Below are positions 21,453 through 34,800 of a DNA stretch of 64,000 bases, piece by piece. Made by a program: the position numbers and the translations under genes. The stretch spans positions 17,845,969 to 17,909,968 of the forward strand of contig NC_064035.1 of the NCBI RefSeq assembly GCF_932526225.1, given 5' to 3'. This stretch comes from Nematostella vectensis. Its lineage: Eukaryota > Cnidaria > Anthozoa > Actiniaria > Edwardsiidae. The notes beneath the pieces are model-generated. The model was not told where the DNA came from and ran no database searches. It saw only the letters and a list, made by a program, of their open reading frames with translations. The stretch's first letter is position 1. Each line of letters begins with the position of its first letter.

Positions 21453-22157
21453 ATGGATTTTAGAATTCTGCTTGCAAGCTGCATTATAGCAGTGGCATAC
21501 GCCACACCGAAGACAGGTGAGTAAAAAAGTCTGGTTTCGTCTTCGTTTTACTATTTGAACATCATACCTAGTTAGACGATAAGCGTCTTAACTCCGGGGC
21601 AACAATTTTTCTTCATATTTGGGATCTTTTTGCTCTTAAAATTCCAACAGATTTTGTGTTATAAAAAATGTAGTTAGATCTTTGTATATCTCAAACGGGT
21701 TGTTATAAAATATATGTTGTAACCGTGTTTTTTTTTTCTAGAAGAAAAGAGGAGCGCTAATCCATGTGGGATGAGCTGTCCTATGTCATGCGCACCAACC
21801 TGCTCACCGTCATGTTGTATGGCCTCACCACCCCCACCAGCAATGATCCCCGGACCTCCCGGACCCCCAGGGTGCATGGGACCCCCCGGATCTCCCGGAT
21901 GTATGGGACTTCCCGGATGTATGGGCCCTATGGGCCCGATGGGACCCCCCGGATCTCCTGGCTGCCCCGGATTACCCGGAGCACCTGCTCCACCCGCTCC
22001 TCAATGCCCACCGATCTGTATCCATCACTGTATGAAGATCTGCCCCATGCCATGCTGCTCCCCACCACCACCCCCACCGGTTATCTACTACCCTCCACCA
22101 CCCCCACCGATGCCTGTATGCATGCCGTCTTGTGCACCTGCGTGCTGTGGAAAGTAG
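21453..22157 (+). CDS. Minicollagen B (nematocyst capsule wall)
   Basis: Coding exons 21453-21516 and 21742-22157 give about 159 residues. ATG lies just after an acceptor (TTATTTTCAG|ATG), so a 5' UTR exon ending at 20552 is joined across a 900-bp intron. Exon 1 encodes a signal peptide ([17 protein letters not shown]). The propeptide ends EEKR. Then come a canonical N-terminal cysteine-rich domain, a short polyproline, 15 Gly-X-Y triplets with four internal cysteines, a second canonical cysteine-rich domain, two polyproline runs, and a short C-x3-C-x3-CCGK end. It is nearly identical to minicollagen A in the collagen and C-terminal parts but lacks A's extra polyproline-CC insert. Exon sizes and phases match A, showing a gene duplication. 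Confidence 0.93.
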
Positions 22158-22267
22158 GGAGGTCCCTGTGTGATACGCTGAATATTCGACTAGAGCCCTA
22201 CCTTTAGCGACTCAATACCTATGAAAGATATCGGTTGAGATCTCATCTTCTTATGTACAGTAAATGT

Positions 22268-22273
22268 AATAAA
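22268..22273 (+). promoter_or_regulatory. Polyadenylation signal of minicollagen B
   Basis: AATAAA 111 bases after the stop codon at 22155-22157. Confidence 0.6.
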
Positions 22274-23131
22274 AGAATATGCAAAACTGACGTTGTACCA
22301 TTGTATCATACGAGCCGCACGGAAGGTCCGATTCCAACCATGTAACTAGCTTTTTGCTTCATTATTTTGGAAAAGATTAACAATCGGTATTTTTGGAAGA
22401 TAAAATTATATGTGACATTTAAACCGACCGCGCTATAAAATAAATAGGGACGCCCCCCTTTCACACCTCGAGAAGTTTGACATCAGAACCAACATGGCGG
22501 ACTAACCGTTAGGCAGAACGATAGAAACAAAATTGCATAATAAAACTCTGAATGCGTCTTTTAAAACCCAAATAACTTCCTTATCTTTCTCAACTTAATG
22601 TTTCTTTCTACCTTTGCTAGTTTATATGGAACCAAATATTCGATTTCGATAAAAAAATCTGATACGTCTTGACAGCTCGACGGCTGAGCGACAACTGAAA
22701 AGCACGCTCCTTTTATAGCTCGGTTTCGCGTTTAAGCTAGATTATTCTTCTAAAGACAACATAAGATATCAATAGCCTCTCGGAGTTAGATAAATGTATT
22801 TTTATACAGCTAACAGTGCTTCGCGCCCCCTCATTGGTTGATGCATTGATTGGTGCTAAGAAACAACGCAACAGACCCCTATCTGCCTTCCGCCGTACGA
22901 TAACTTATGGAGCCTCGCTTTTAGGCCATAAAGCGATAGGAAGTTATTGGCTCTATAATTTCCCAGGTTCCCGTAAGGCCTGCAAATTTGGCAATCAGAT
23001 AATCAGAAGTCGCGCGCACGTTTAGAATGACGTCAAGCCCGGCGCGCGAGAGAGGCAATCCATTATGACACAAATCGAGTGTTCCATTTACATTTCTAAT
23101 TTACAGCATCTTGGCTAATCTTAAAGCCAAG
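22274..23131 (+). other. Intergenic region upstream of the QRICH2-like gene
   Basis: Holds the presumed promoter of the downstream gene. CTAATTTACAG at 23095-23105 looks like an acceptor, so a 5' UTR intron is likely. No other gene recognised. Confidence 0.4.
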
Positions 23132-26100
23132 ATGTCCGTTCGAGTAGAACTTCAGCAATTAGTTGACATTGCTTTAGCGACTCCCGAAATCGGAAATGTG
23201 AATTTTAACATCCTTCGTGGATTTCTGCATGAGATCTTAAAGCATCTTGGCATCCGTAAGAAAGTTGTCTACATTTCTGATGAGGGCGATTTTAAGACCG
23301 CTTACGACTTCATAAAAGATGGGATATTACTTGCTCGAAGCACCACCCCTAGCGAACTCGACCTTATCGATGAAGATGAAAATGACGCAAGGGAAGCAAA
23401 CAAAAGGAGCATATCTCCAGTACGACGAAAATCTTATGAATGCCAAATATCCGGAAAAAATTCTCTACAGAAGCGAAGTCGCTCAGCAAGCCCTCGATTA
23501 AGTGAAAGGTCAGCGACCATCTCATCTGAACCAGTTCATGAAGGGACCAAGGAGACAAGCGATGTGGGGGATCGAAAAGAGAAAGAGACGCCTCAAGAAG
23601 GAAGCGTTAAATCGACACCAGCTGACATCGTCGTCCATGAATCATCTCCAAAGCCACCGAATACTGGAATAAGATCACACAACAAGTCACCATTGCGATC
23701 ACCAAAAGCTTCTAGAGCATTACTGGAGCCTGGAAGATCATCAATTGAAACCCGCAGGTCTGTTGAAGTATTGCTTGGACGAGGTGAGGCCATCAAGAAC
23801 CTTACGCATAAGGTTTCAGAACTGCAAGCGCGCATTGATGCACTGGAGAACGCTGAGACCAAAGAAGAAGTTTCTATTATCCCATCTGCAGCATCTATCA
23901 TCCGCAAGGAAAGCAAGACGCCAGCGCATGACATGATGCAAATAATCTCCGTCAGTAAAAGGCTGGAAGAGACTGAAAATTCAATCGAGGGACTAACAGA
24001 ACTGGTAGATGTCCTCTCTGCCGAGCTTACTGAAGTCAAGGAAGCCATGCCTTCTAAAAAAGAGATCCCCGACATGCGCAATAATCTTAAGGACCTGAAA
24101 AGTTCCATCAATGAGGTTAAAAAGCAAACGGATGATAGTCAAAATAGCCATGCCTCCCAGTTGTCCGCTCTAGAGAAAACCGTTGATGAGATGAAGAAAG
24201 CATTGAATCAGCAGCTGAAAGATGTGAGCAATAGACCAGCCGCCACTGTTGACATGGCCGAAGTAGAGAAGTTCGTCGGCAAAAAGATTGATCAAGAAAT
24301 GGATCATATAACAAAGTCACTTGCTCGCCAGCAAACCCACGACAGTCCAGCCATTGTTGTATCGAGTGAGCTGCCTTCGGAAGTAACAGATCTTTTAGAG
24401 AAATTTGACGTAATGAGAGAAAAACAAACAAGTTTGGAAGAAGAAGTGAAAGCCATCCGAGAGCTTGCCGAAGCAATGGAAACAAAAGATGATGATGAAG
24501 AGACAGATTCGAAGAGCGGAAGCGTCAATGAGCAATCAACGGAGTCCCAAGCTGTTCATATTCCACATGAGATCGTCCATGACATGAAGCTCTTGAAGAA
24601 AAAGCTCGATAGTTGCAGCAAAGATTCCGCGTCGACCCACTCATCGCTGCGTAGACTCGATGTTGAGAACAAGAAGCTTGTCGCGTCGATTGATGACAAC
24701 AAGGCACTAATTGATCAGCTCAAGAACAACATCGCTCTGCTGCAGCGCGAGGCGGCTGAGGCTGCGACTTCCACTCCAGGTAGAGAGATCATACCATATT
24801 ACTACTTTTCTAGACCAAGAGAGCGTTTGGCACCGTGGTAACCGTGGTAACAGTATCCATAGTAACCTGACAGTGCCTTGTCATTAAAATAATTGTGTTA
24901 TTAACATTCAACAAAGATCATTTTTAATCAACAATTTTATAAAACGTGTTCATGGAACACTGATTTTCTATCATGATTGTGGGTTAATTTAGTAGTAAGG
25001 ATTATTAGAGAAAAATATTGAGGAACGCGCACTTTAAAAGTACGCTAAGACTATAAAACTTGTACTGTAATCCCGATGATTTCTTTTTGGGTAGTGCGAC
25101 AGGATGACACACTCCCGCCCACTCCATCCAGATCCAAAGCGCACACCATTGACGATAAGGATCTCAGCTTGATCCGCACTATGATATTTGACCTGCAAGA
25201 GGAGAAAGACAAGTTGAAGCAGGCGAACAGAAGCATTTGGGATGAAATCTATCAGCAGAAGAAAGTCATCGATGATATTGATGATCAGGTATGGGTTTTA
25301 CCATTTCAACGATCAATTGAATTTAAGCCTTCAATGATAGAGTGGTTTTCAAAATCCCGTGCAAAAAATGTAATTGTTAAAGTTTAATAGTCAAGCCAGA
25401 ATAAAAGAGAACAAATACATTATAGTGTATTGGTACTAAATAAACTAAATAGTATTTCACGGGTTTTTGAAAACCACTCTAGACGATTTTCAGTATTCCC
25501 GGCTGGTGGCAGGCTGTCATCGGTTGGTAGTTTAATTGTTAACTACAATTAGTTCCTGTTTCGTTGCAAAATCTGTCATGCAATTTTTTTACCGTAAATC
25601 CTCGTTTTAGGGGCCCTAGGCGCTTCCGCTTATTATTTTGGGTCGCGAGGGGGGCGGGGGCTAATTTGAAGCGGGACGCTAATTGAAATAGGCGCTAGTC
25701 TCAAAATTCAGACGCTCAATATAAATGTCATGCTTTCTTATTCAAAATGAGGCGCTTATTTTGAAGCTAGTTGCTAAACGAGCATTGACGGTATTTGATT
25801 CATCGAGAGATCTGAATAACCTAATCCAAGGACTTATGTTTAAAAACATCTCGTTTCAAACATTTCTACTGAATTCAGCGATAACCTTGTATCTCAAATA
25901 CCAACGGTTGTTCCAGGTGACAACACTTCATGATGTTAAGGCGGACAAATCTCAGCTTTCATCGGAGGTGGAGGTGAAAGCAGATAAGGCCGATATGCTA
26001 CTGAAGGTTGGACGCGACGACTTTGATCACTACATCGGGCTGGTAGATCAGTCACTGCGAGACCTCCTACAGAGACTTGAAGGACATGTAAGTGACTCCT

Positions 26101-27246
26101 TGGCTAATGTCTTGAGAATTACATTATTTGCTACCACTACCGAGTCAGACATTTCCAATTACAACAACAATATTGAATTTATTCTAACTTTTTTCTTATT
26201 CGAGAAAGGATTATAATATGAACAAGAAGCAAGCCATCCTCCTATCTCCCTACTCTGCCTTAACGTTAACTAGCTCCCACTTCTTTCACGGGCTAATCCC
26301 GAGGAGACTCTAAACTGACGATTACTTGTAGGAAACTGCATTGAAGCAAGCCATTGAAAGTATCTCATCCAACGTTCGAACCAAACTAGACAAGGATGAG
26401 GTGGAGCCGCTGAAGCACTACCTAGAGGAACGTATAAAAGCCCTCAAGCCTAAGCCAGTAGAGGCGGCCCCGCCAGAGGAGTTTGCAGCTGGCTTCCGCA
26501 AAGTTCTTATCAAGAATTTCCACTGCATCTCATGTGATAAGCCGGTAGAGTTTGCACGAGATGGCATGTTCCCACCTTTGCCTTCTGCACAACCCATGCC
26601 AGGCAAAAAGTCAAACCGACCTTACACTACTTTCGAGCTGGAACAGATAAGACAACATATGCTACGTGGAGGGATGGCTTTAGAACAGGAAAGGTTTGAG
26701 GTCATTGACAAACAGAGACAGAAAATACAGAAGGAGCTGCTTATGCTAAGGTAGGTAAAAAAACAGAAGATAAAAAAAATAAGAAACGTAGTCAAGTTGA
26801 TTCATGTGTAATATACAAAAAATGACAAAGATATTCTTAAAAAAATAATGTGTAATTCATATTTCTATTATCACAGCGGAGTTCCCAACATCCAGGGATT
26901 AGCAGAGGTGATTGATCGTCCTTGCGGAGGGACCCACACCTTATCATTTCCTCACAGCCGACAGGTGGTACGTGGCCTCCACATGAACAAGGAAGATGTT
27001 ACCTTGGAGACGATTTGCAAGATGAAGAACTACACGTCTGTCAACATTATGGGTCAGGATGGACACATCTATAAGGGGCTAGTTGATGACTTATCCACCC
27101 TTCCCCACCTACCCCACAAGCCGCAAACACCACGCAAGCCGAGCAGCCAGCAAGAAGGGGCGGGGCAAGCCAATCACCGTAGCAGCACACCTGCTTCTGC
27201 TCAATATGGTCACGTGGAACCTGCCAATCACTCTGATAGCTTATGA
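23132..27246 (+). CDS. QRICH2/C16orf96-like coiled-coil protein (DUF4795 family)
   Basis: Exons 23132-24779, 25095-25288, 25917-26087, 26332-26750, 26877-27246 keep frame and give 933 residues. The start is the first ATG (MSVRVELQQL). Residues 5-40 carry the family's N-terminal signature (ATPEIGNVNFNILRGFLHEI). Then come a charged, Ser-rich, probably disordered region (about 75-200) and long heptad coiled coils (about 210-730). The C-terminal DUF4795-like part has a CxxC motif (HCISCDKPVEF) followed by an MPG segment and a basic helix. The tail is Pro/Ser-rich. Vertebrate relatives include sperm-flagellum and ciliary proteins, so a ciliary or flagellar role is inferred by family. The gene converges on QPRT, with stops about 360 bp apart. 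Which of the two vertebrate relatives is the orthologue cannot be told here. Confidence 0.8.
25600..25790. repeat. Dispersed-repeat-like stretch in an intron
   Basis: Several GCGCTTATTTTGAAGC-like and GGCGCTAG motifs in both orientations. A similar fragment (GGGCGCTTATTTTAAC) is at 33424. Probably remnants of a dispersed element; family not identified. Confidence 0.3.
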
Positions 27247-27603
27247 ACCTTCTAGAATAGCTTTTGAATACTTATCTTTAAGCCTTGTGAATGACTATAT
27301 ACCCAGGATTTTTTGTACCTTCATTGAATAACTTATACACCATGGCCAAAAACCTTTTGCAAAAAGTAATCTTTTATTGAGAGATTTTTGCCTGCCCTAA
27401 GTTTTAATCTTTGAGAAAGGGATTTTGTGTTTAGCACTGTCATGTTTAAAGCATTGGCTACTTATCTACAATGTTTTTTTCATCTCTATACAAGTTTAGT
27501 TTTAATATTAAATGCTGATTTTTGCCTGTTTGATCTGAAAATTAAACATATTTGAACAAACTCTATTATATGTCCAGATTTTCAGTGTTTAAAATCACTT
27601 TTG

Positions 27604-28524
27604 CTATGACACTATTTGCTTGACAGGAAGATTTCTAGGATCATGGCCATCTTTCTTGATTTTAAGTGAGAAATTGACTGGCTTATAACCCTGTGTTAGA
27701 CACCCCAGAGAGATGACATCAACATGGGGCCCAAAGTACTGAGCGATGCTTGAATCATTGATACCACCACTAGCTTCAATTATCACACCAGCACACTTTC
27801 CTTTCAGTGTTTTTGCAGTTGTGTGCAAAGCTTGAGGTTCAAAATTATCCAGCATGACAATCTCAGCACCTGCATGTGCTGCTTCTAGGGCCTCCTCTAG
27901 GGATCGACATTCTACTTCGATCTTCATGCTGAAGCCCCCCACCCTTCTTGCATTCTTCACTGCTCGTGTAATATTACCGGTGCTCCATATATGGTTATCC
28001 TTTAACATTATCATGGTGGATAAATCATAGCGATGCGTCGACACTCCTCCCACCTCTAGCGCATACTTTTCAACAACACGAAACCCCGGGGTAGTTTTCC
28101 TTGTACCAGCGATTTCGCCGTGCCATTGGTACTGCTCTTTTAGATTGGTGAGGGATCTGGATTTCGTAGCGATTCCACTTGCCCTGGAAATACAGTTCAG
28201 CGCTACTCGCTCGCCGAGGAGTATCTTGTTTACCGGGCCTGTGACAGTTCCTATCACAGAGACAGCTTTTATAGGATCTCCTTCGTTGTTTTGCCATTCC
28301 ACTTTGCAATCCAGTTTCTCAAATATGGCGTTGAAAAAAGGGACACCGGCCAAGACCCCGTCTGATTTGCACAGTAAAACAGCCTTCTCTACGCTAGACC
28401 CCACGACAAAGCCTCCGTAGTCAAAGCTTGGAGTATCTTCCTTTAGCCATGTCTCCACGTGTTTCTCGATTGCTACTTTAGGTATAAGCAGAGAAAAGTT
28501 TCGAAAAGCACTTTCGTCCGCCAT
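27604..28524 (-). CDS. QPRT: Nicotinate-nucleotide pyrophosphorylase (quinolinate phosphoribosyltransferase)
   Basis: Single-exon ORF of 306 residues starting MADESAF, close to the usual animal length (about 297). The enzyme converts quinolinate and PRPP to nicotinate mononucleotide, CO2 and pyrophosphate, the entry to de novo NAD synthesis, in the cytosol. Visible family motifs: [11 protein letters not shown] (about 53-63), [25 protein letters not shown] (about 139-154; substrate-binding Arg/Lys), [42 protein letters not shown] and IEASGGIN. All core catalytic blocks are intact. No introns, in contrast to its neighbours; an ancient intron loss or retrocopy origin is possible. Divergent from OS9 with 280 bp between start codons. 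Confidence 0.97.
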   Translation of the reverse strand: MADESAFRNFSLLIPKVAIEKHVETWLKEDTPSFDYGGFVVGSSVEKAVLLCKSDGVLAGVPFFNAIFEKLDCKVEWQNNEGDPIKAVSVIGTVTGPVNKILLGERVALNCISRASGIATKSRSLTNLKEQYQWHGEIAGTRKTTPGFRVVEKYALEVGGVSTHRYDLSTMIMLKDNHIWSTGNITRAVKNARRVGGFSMKIEVECRSLEEALEAAHAGAEIVMLDNFEPQALHTTAKTLKGKCAGVIIEASGGINDSSIAQYFGPHVDVISLGCLTQGYKPVNFSLKIKKDGHDPRNLPVKQIVS

Positions 28525-28804
28525 ATTTGTCTTGACACAGCGCCTTGTACGCGGTCACCCTGTTACACAGGCATCCCGCCTCTTTCGATTCCCATCCTTT
28601 TACCAAATATAAATTTGTTTTTTTGGTTTCTTATCAAGCTTTTCTATTAACTTTCTCTATTTTTTCCGTCTACGTCTACAGTAGGCTATGTGGAGACTAA
28701 AAAAACTTGCATTTTAATTCCACTCCACAGGTTGACCAACGTAAAAAAATACATCTCCCATAATCCCTTGCGGGCTTAGTCATAACAAATAAGTAGTCAA
28801 AGAG
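28525..28804. promoter_or_regulatory. QPRT-OS9 bidirectional promoter interval
   Basis: Only 280 bp separate the QPRT ATG (minus) and the OS9 ATG (plus), so both 5' UTRs and core promoters must fit here unless upstream non-coding exons exist. No TATA box recognised. Confidence 0.6.
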
Positions 28805-31800
28805 ATGGCCGTCAAAGTGAAAGGCATCAGAGTTTGCTTTGCTATTTCCATATGTAGTAACATCATCGCTGTAGCTATATCTTTGTTAAACCTAGAGGAA
28901 CTTGAAGATATAAAGTATGGCATGGAAATATCTGGAACGCCAGTGTTACTGAGAGAGGTAAGTTACTGAGAGAGGTAAGTTACTGAGAGATGGTAGGAGT
29001 TTATTGCGCCAATGAGGGCTATACGCGTACCCAACACCTGCAAGCTATGTTAACATGAATCGGGCAAACTCGCCACGACTTCTAACTTTCACGAACTGAT
29101 TATTAGTTTTTGGTGCATCGATCTTTGCAATCTCAATTTAAAAAATATATATTTTTTAATATATTGACTATATGAATAAAGTAGTGATAAGTCAAGTATA
29201 TACTTACATTAATTGTGATGCTCCTGGCAGTTGTTCGAACAAAACACGTTGTTACATAACTTTTTAACATGCGATGTCTGTGGTATTTAATTCTAAGCTC
29301 AGACTATACCATCGCATTACTATTATTGGATCGCTGCTTATTAAACTGTAACTATGACCAAAATTAAACAAACTTACATCCAAAAGTCATAACCATAAAC
29401 ATGTCATCTATTAAACCTAGGTGTTAGCATATTCTTGCAATCTTTTTCAAGTGATATTAAACAATTGTTGGATGAGGTTTTAGTGATATCCTGAATAATC
29501 AATTTTGAGTGGCCAAGTGCCCTGGGGCTTGGCTGATCCCACTTAGCAAGACATTTGAGTTTATTCCAGATATAACAAAAGCCAAAACACACTTTTGTGA
29601 AAACAAAGTTGATTTAATTTCACCACAAATCCACCACTTCTTATAATAAAATCTTAGCGCCCTAGGCCCAAGATGCATTGCGCAGGTAGAATCACTAATC
29701 TTCCAGCTGATCAGTGAAGGCCCTCAGATTGTATGATTCTCAAAATAAAGCGCACACTTTTGGCCAATCAGAATGGATATAGAGAGTACAATCTATAATA
29801 AGTAAACTTATGCACTAGTCAATTGAGAACCCCACCCCCATGGTCCCCCTTGGGGCAAAACTGCAGTCAAATGCCCCTACCCCTTGGGATGCAAACTTGG
29901 CAACTACCCGACAACAAGTCATCTGAAATAAGCCTCTCTTTCAAAGCCAGTACACCTCAGTGAATTTACCCCCACACTTCCCTGGGACCTTAGGGGTGGG
30001 GGTTTCAAAGAACTATTACCATCACCCTGTTATCAATGGAAAAACAAAAGGCTTTAGTCTATCACAAAAAATATTCCAGAAGATTGTGGAATACACATTA
30101 TCTGATTCTAGGAAATTTAAACATTTAACATTTCCCATACAAAATACACTGTGTTACAAATGAAGTAATACACCCTGTTAGCAGAGCTATCTGGAGAAAC
30201 AATCAATTTGATATACTGGGGGATTACATTGCATTTACTGTAATTCTTATATCCTGTTTTATTCTGTTAGTGGTGGCATTTAATGGTAGTGGCTAGTATT
30301 AGTTATTTAGGCACCCACAGATGATAATGTGTTCAACGATTAATTTTTAAAATTGAATTTTGAAAAATTGTTTTTGCTGACTTTGTTTTATTTTTATTTT
30401 GTAGAACCCTTTGTTGTCTAACACACTCCTACTATCATCCAAGCATGGCCAACAATATCAGTGCACTCTTCCTCTAATTGAGAAAGATGAATTCATCAAA
30501 CAAGAAAATGAAAATTATACAACAGAAGAAATTACAAGCTTACTACAGCCACTAGAGAACAAATGTTTATATCATGTAAGTATAGTCTAGTATTCATGCA
30601 ATGTGTGCAGTAGAGACTATTAATATGAATTTACATAATACATTATAATTATAATTATAATTTTTATAATTTACATAATAATTATAATTTATATAATAAT
30701 TATAATTATATAAAATGCATTTTTAATTTTTTGTTTTCACTTTTTATGAAAATTTTCATTCTTAACGTTGTGTTTGGTGTATTTTATGCTGTAGAATAAT
30801 GGATGGTGGACGTATGAAGTTTGTTTTGGTAAAAACATATCTCAGTACCATGAGGAGGGTAGGTTCCTAAAAATTACAACTTGTTGTACAAGTTTGATAC
30901 TTTTAACTCCCATTTATCCCTTTTGTACTGTAATGCCCTTTTGTACATACTGTATCATTTTCACAATTCATTGGCTTAGAAAACTCGGCTTGAAGCAGAT
31001 GTAGTAATCTTCGAACGCTGAAGCTGTTTCTCTCTCTTGCAAGCAAGCAATCCTCATATCATGTTTGGCTCTTCTTAATTAATTTTCAAAATGTGCTTTT
31101 CACTATGGTAAATTGAAAATAACTCCTCTTTCTTTGGTGTTTAGGAACACTTGAATGCTTGTTCTAAGAAAGTTTAGTAAAGAATAATACAGTGTGTAAC
31201 AAAACAACTTAAAATCTTCCTAATTACTCCCAAGTGTAAAAAATAAAAACCTATTTCCGTAAGAGGGTTTTCATGCAAAGGATCTATATAGTGTATTGAA
31301 GGTTTGAATTATCTGTAAATACTGCACAGTTACTTCATTTCCCCAGATGTTTTACAAGAATGTTGACTGTAGTGGTATAAACTAGGACACCATATTCAGT
31401 TTTTTTTTTTCAAATAAATAAAAATACACTCAGTTGTAATAATCCAATCCCACGAAAAAAAATGTATAAATTCTGTACCAGCAGATATTTGAGATACTTC
31501 TTTTGTTTAGGAAATTCTCTTAAAGGAGACAGAATATCATTGGGTTTGTACAGTTCACAGACAGATTGGTCAAAGGAAAAAGTAGAGGTACAGTACACAA
31601 GTTCAATTTGCACAGGCGTGTTGAATAAAATTGTGTTTTACTGTATTTATAAAGAATTCTGCACTTTTCAACAGAAAAGTAAATCCAAGACAACTGTGGT
31701 TCAAAGGTACCACTCACAATATTATGTCAATGGAACTGTGTGTGATTTAAGTCAAAATCCGCGAAACACTCAAGTCAAGGTATGTATGGATTGTACAATA

Positions 31801-34800
31801 TGTTTGAAATCTGATAATGTATACCTATAACCTATTTTAAATAAGGTTGAATCTGGGAATCCATGTAACCTTCCCCCAATGGCATATAAATGTCTGAATC
31901 CTGGTCTTTGAAAATCATAATGTTTACAGACTCATAAACAGGAATGCTACAACTTTCACTATCTGGATTTGTTTTAATTTATGCTTATACTTGATACCCA
32001 TAAGGCACTGCAGGTTGCAACATGTGGAATCTAGAAGGTGATTAAAATACAAAGTACACCATGAGATTAAAAGGTTTCATTTCATTAGCCTGCATACAGG
32101 CTCTCCAGTTTGTTATTTTGGAAATAGGGATTTGGGGTTATTAGGATTCCTGTGATGTGTGGAAAAATATAAGAAGGCTAGGTTTAGCCTTGCAAGCTTG
32201 GCTCCCAAATCTGCTTACTTTTGCCTTTGCTCCATTCGCCTCCCTTCCAGTTTGGCTAACTTAGCTTGCTTTTCTGTTTTTCATGCAGGGGGAGGGGGGT
32301 GAAGTGGGCGGCAGCCTCTCCTTTCCTCAGAGAAAAAATCCAGGAAACAACAATAAATCTAGCCCCCCTTTTGAAAACCTTCCTTCGGTCTCCCCTAATT
32401 GGAAGTCCTGGATCCTGCATTTAGTGTACACTACTACCTAAGGACCTTGTAAGGCTTTCTTACACCACCACCTCCCCTATCATTCTTATAGCCATTGGAC
32501 AACCCCTCTAGGAGGGTAGACATACTCTACTCTACTCTTGTGATCTTTTATATATAAACAGTGGAAGCATAATTTGTATTGACAGTATTAATAAATTTTT
32601 TCTCATATAATAAAAACATAATGATTATATGACATGACCCTATGATGATAAGCAATTTTATTTGTTATTATGTTTCAGTTTTCTTGTGAGGTCGACAAGA
32701 ATGATTATATCTACAGGGTGGATGAGCCATCATCATGCTCATATGTTGTTGATATCCACACAAGTCGACTTTGCAAGCATCCACTGTTTAGACCACCTCC
32801 TGTATCAAAGCCCAAATCAATCAAATGTTCCCCAGCACTCTCAAAAGAAAGATATGACACCTACCTAGCAACAATTGGTAAGAATATACAAACAGGTTAA
32901 TAAAAGATTATTTTATTGTTCAAGTTGGAACCTCTGATTTTAAGCATTCTGACAAAAGAAAAAATGCCTGAATCCTCTCAAAATGGGCAACTACCAGAAA
33001 CACTTGTAATAGAGTAAGAAGAGGTTTAATCAACCCTAACCCTAATACCTATGATGTACATGCTGCCATGATTTTCTTTCAGTACCACAGAAATCTGGAT
33101 ACTAAGATCATTAGAAAATCGGATGACTCACATGAAAACATACCATAGAGCCTCCCAACTGCGCGAGTTTACCCATGAAATTGGAACAAGCATTCCCTGT
33201 GATAAGGAAGAATTTTTTTTTATTGTTGGGAGTCAATGTTTTTTTTCCAGGTTTTCAATTTTTAGTAGATTGAAGTATATATTATTCTTATCTATTTTTT
33301 CTGGAGATGTACAGTATACTGTATGTATTATATATTTTTTATTGCTGCAACTCACCATTAAATTTTTAATAGTTCATCCCCAATCAAATGAATGATAGTT
33401 CTTGATCTCACAGTTTATGCATGGGGGCGCTTATTTTAACTTTGAAGCTTGTTTTTTATTTTCCAACTTCTATCAAATAAAACAATATTTTAATTTATTA
33501 ACTTGGAGCTAATGCATGACAGCAACAAGGAAAGGTAACATCAGTTTTTAGCCTGGAAATTGTTTGATCAAGATTGAAATAGATCCTACATTTGGACATT
33601 TTAGCCTCATTTTGATGAAGGGGGCTTGCTTTCAGCTTGCTGCTTACATCAGCCATTTGCTGTCCTTATTAGAGATTCAGAAGAAGGCTTTGGAGGCAAA
33701 GCAAAGAGCAAGAGCTAAGAGATTGGAGGAGGCTTCTGAAGAAGATGACATTGAGCTTGGATACAGAGCTCTGCCTAAACATAAACCCCTACGAAGCCAG
33801 CTGTGGCCATGGGAGTCGCCTGGAGTGGAAGATGATGATGAGGTAAAAGGCCATACTATATATGGACAGGGGCAGGGGAAGGCAGAGAGGGGATACGTAC
33901 ATGGGAGTTGCCTGTGATGGAAAAAGATGATGATGACCGTGCTCTTCCTAGACAGGGGCAGGGGGGGGGGGGGGTACAAACACTTCAGTCTCCTGGGGTG
34001 TAAGATGAGGGTAACGTGAGGACTAAACTCTTCAGTGGTGGTAGGGCAGGAAGGTGGCGATGGTAGGTGACTTAGGTGGAAAAATGCGGATAACGACCAT
34101 ACTGTACCTCGACCGAGAGGGGGTGCAGGGAGGGGGTATATGGGAGTCACTTTAGGTAGAAGATGAGTTGACGGCCATACTGTAAATAGACAAAGGGGAA
34201 GAGAGATTGGTAAGGGCTCGGTACAAATAGATATACCACAAAAGACCTGATCCGAATGCCTATGACTATGTTGTCTTGTCATGCTGTTATCTCGTCATGC
34301 TGTTTTGTCATGATGTTTCATCTTGTCATGTTGTTATCTCGTAATGCTGTTATCTTGTCACACTGTTATCTCGTCTTTTTTTTATCCCGTCATGATGTTA
34401 TCTCGTCATGCCGTTATCTCATCTTGCTGTTATCTCGTCATTTTCGTATTATGACTGTTTCAGATGTGGATCAGTGGCAAGATAGACAAGGAGCAGATTG
34501 ATGTAAACAGGATGGACCTCTTCAAAGGCCGTAAGAAGTTAAACGATAAGGATAGTGATGAAAGCATACTCACCATGAGAAACATATTCACGAAGAAAGA
34601 TCGCACTACTAAACCGTAAGTACCATACTGTAAGCAAGATCACCCCTTTAAACCGTAATTACCATAAGCAAGATCACCCCAATAGATTGTAAGTACCTCA
34701 AGCAAGATCACCACACTAGATTGTAAGTACCTTGAGGAAGATTACTGTATATTTAAAAAAAAAAAATCGCAAGCAGCATCGCTATATTAAATATAAATTA

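Noticed and set aside
23593..24528. Minus-strand ORFs over the QRICH2-like first exon
   Set aside because: Ser-rich shadows of an acidic/lysine-rich coding exon on the other strand.
33030..33050. Telomere-like CCCTAACCCTAA
   Set aside because: Only two units in an intron; chance-level.
33677..34282. 201-residue minus-strand ORF
   Set aside because: Low-complexity Pro/Leu/Ser frame antisense to OS9 exon 7 and its intron; no protein family features.
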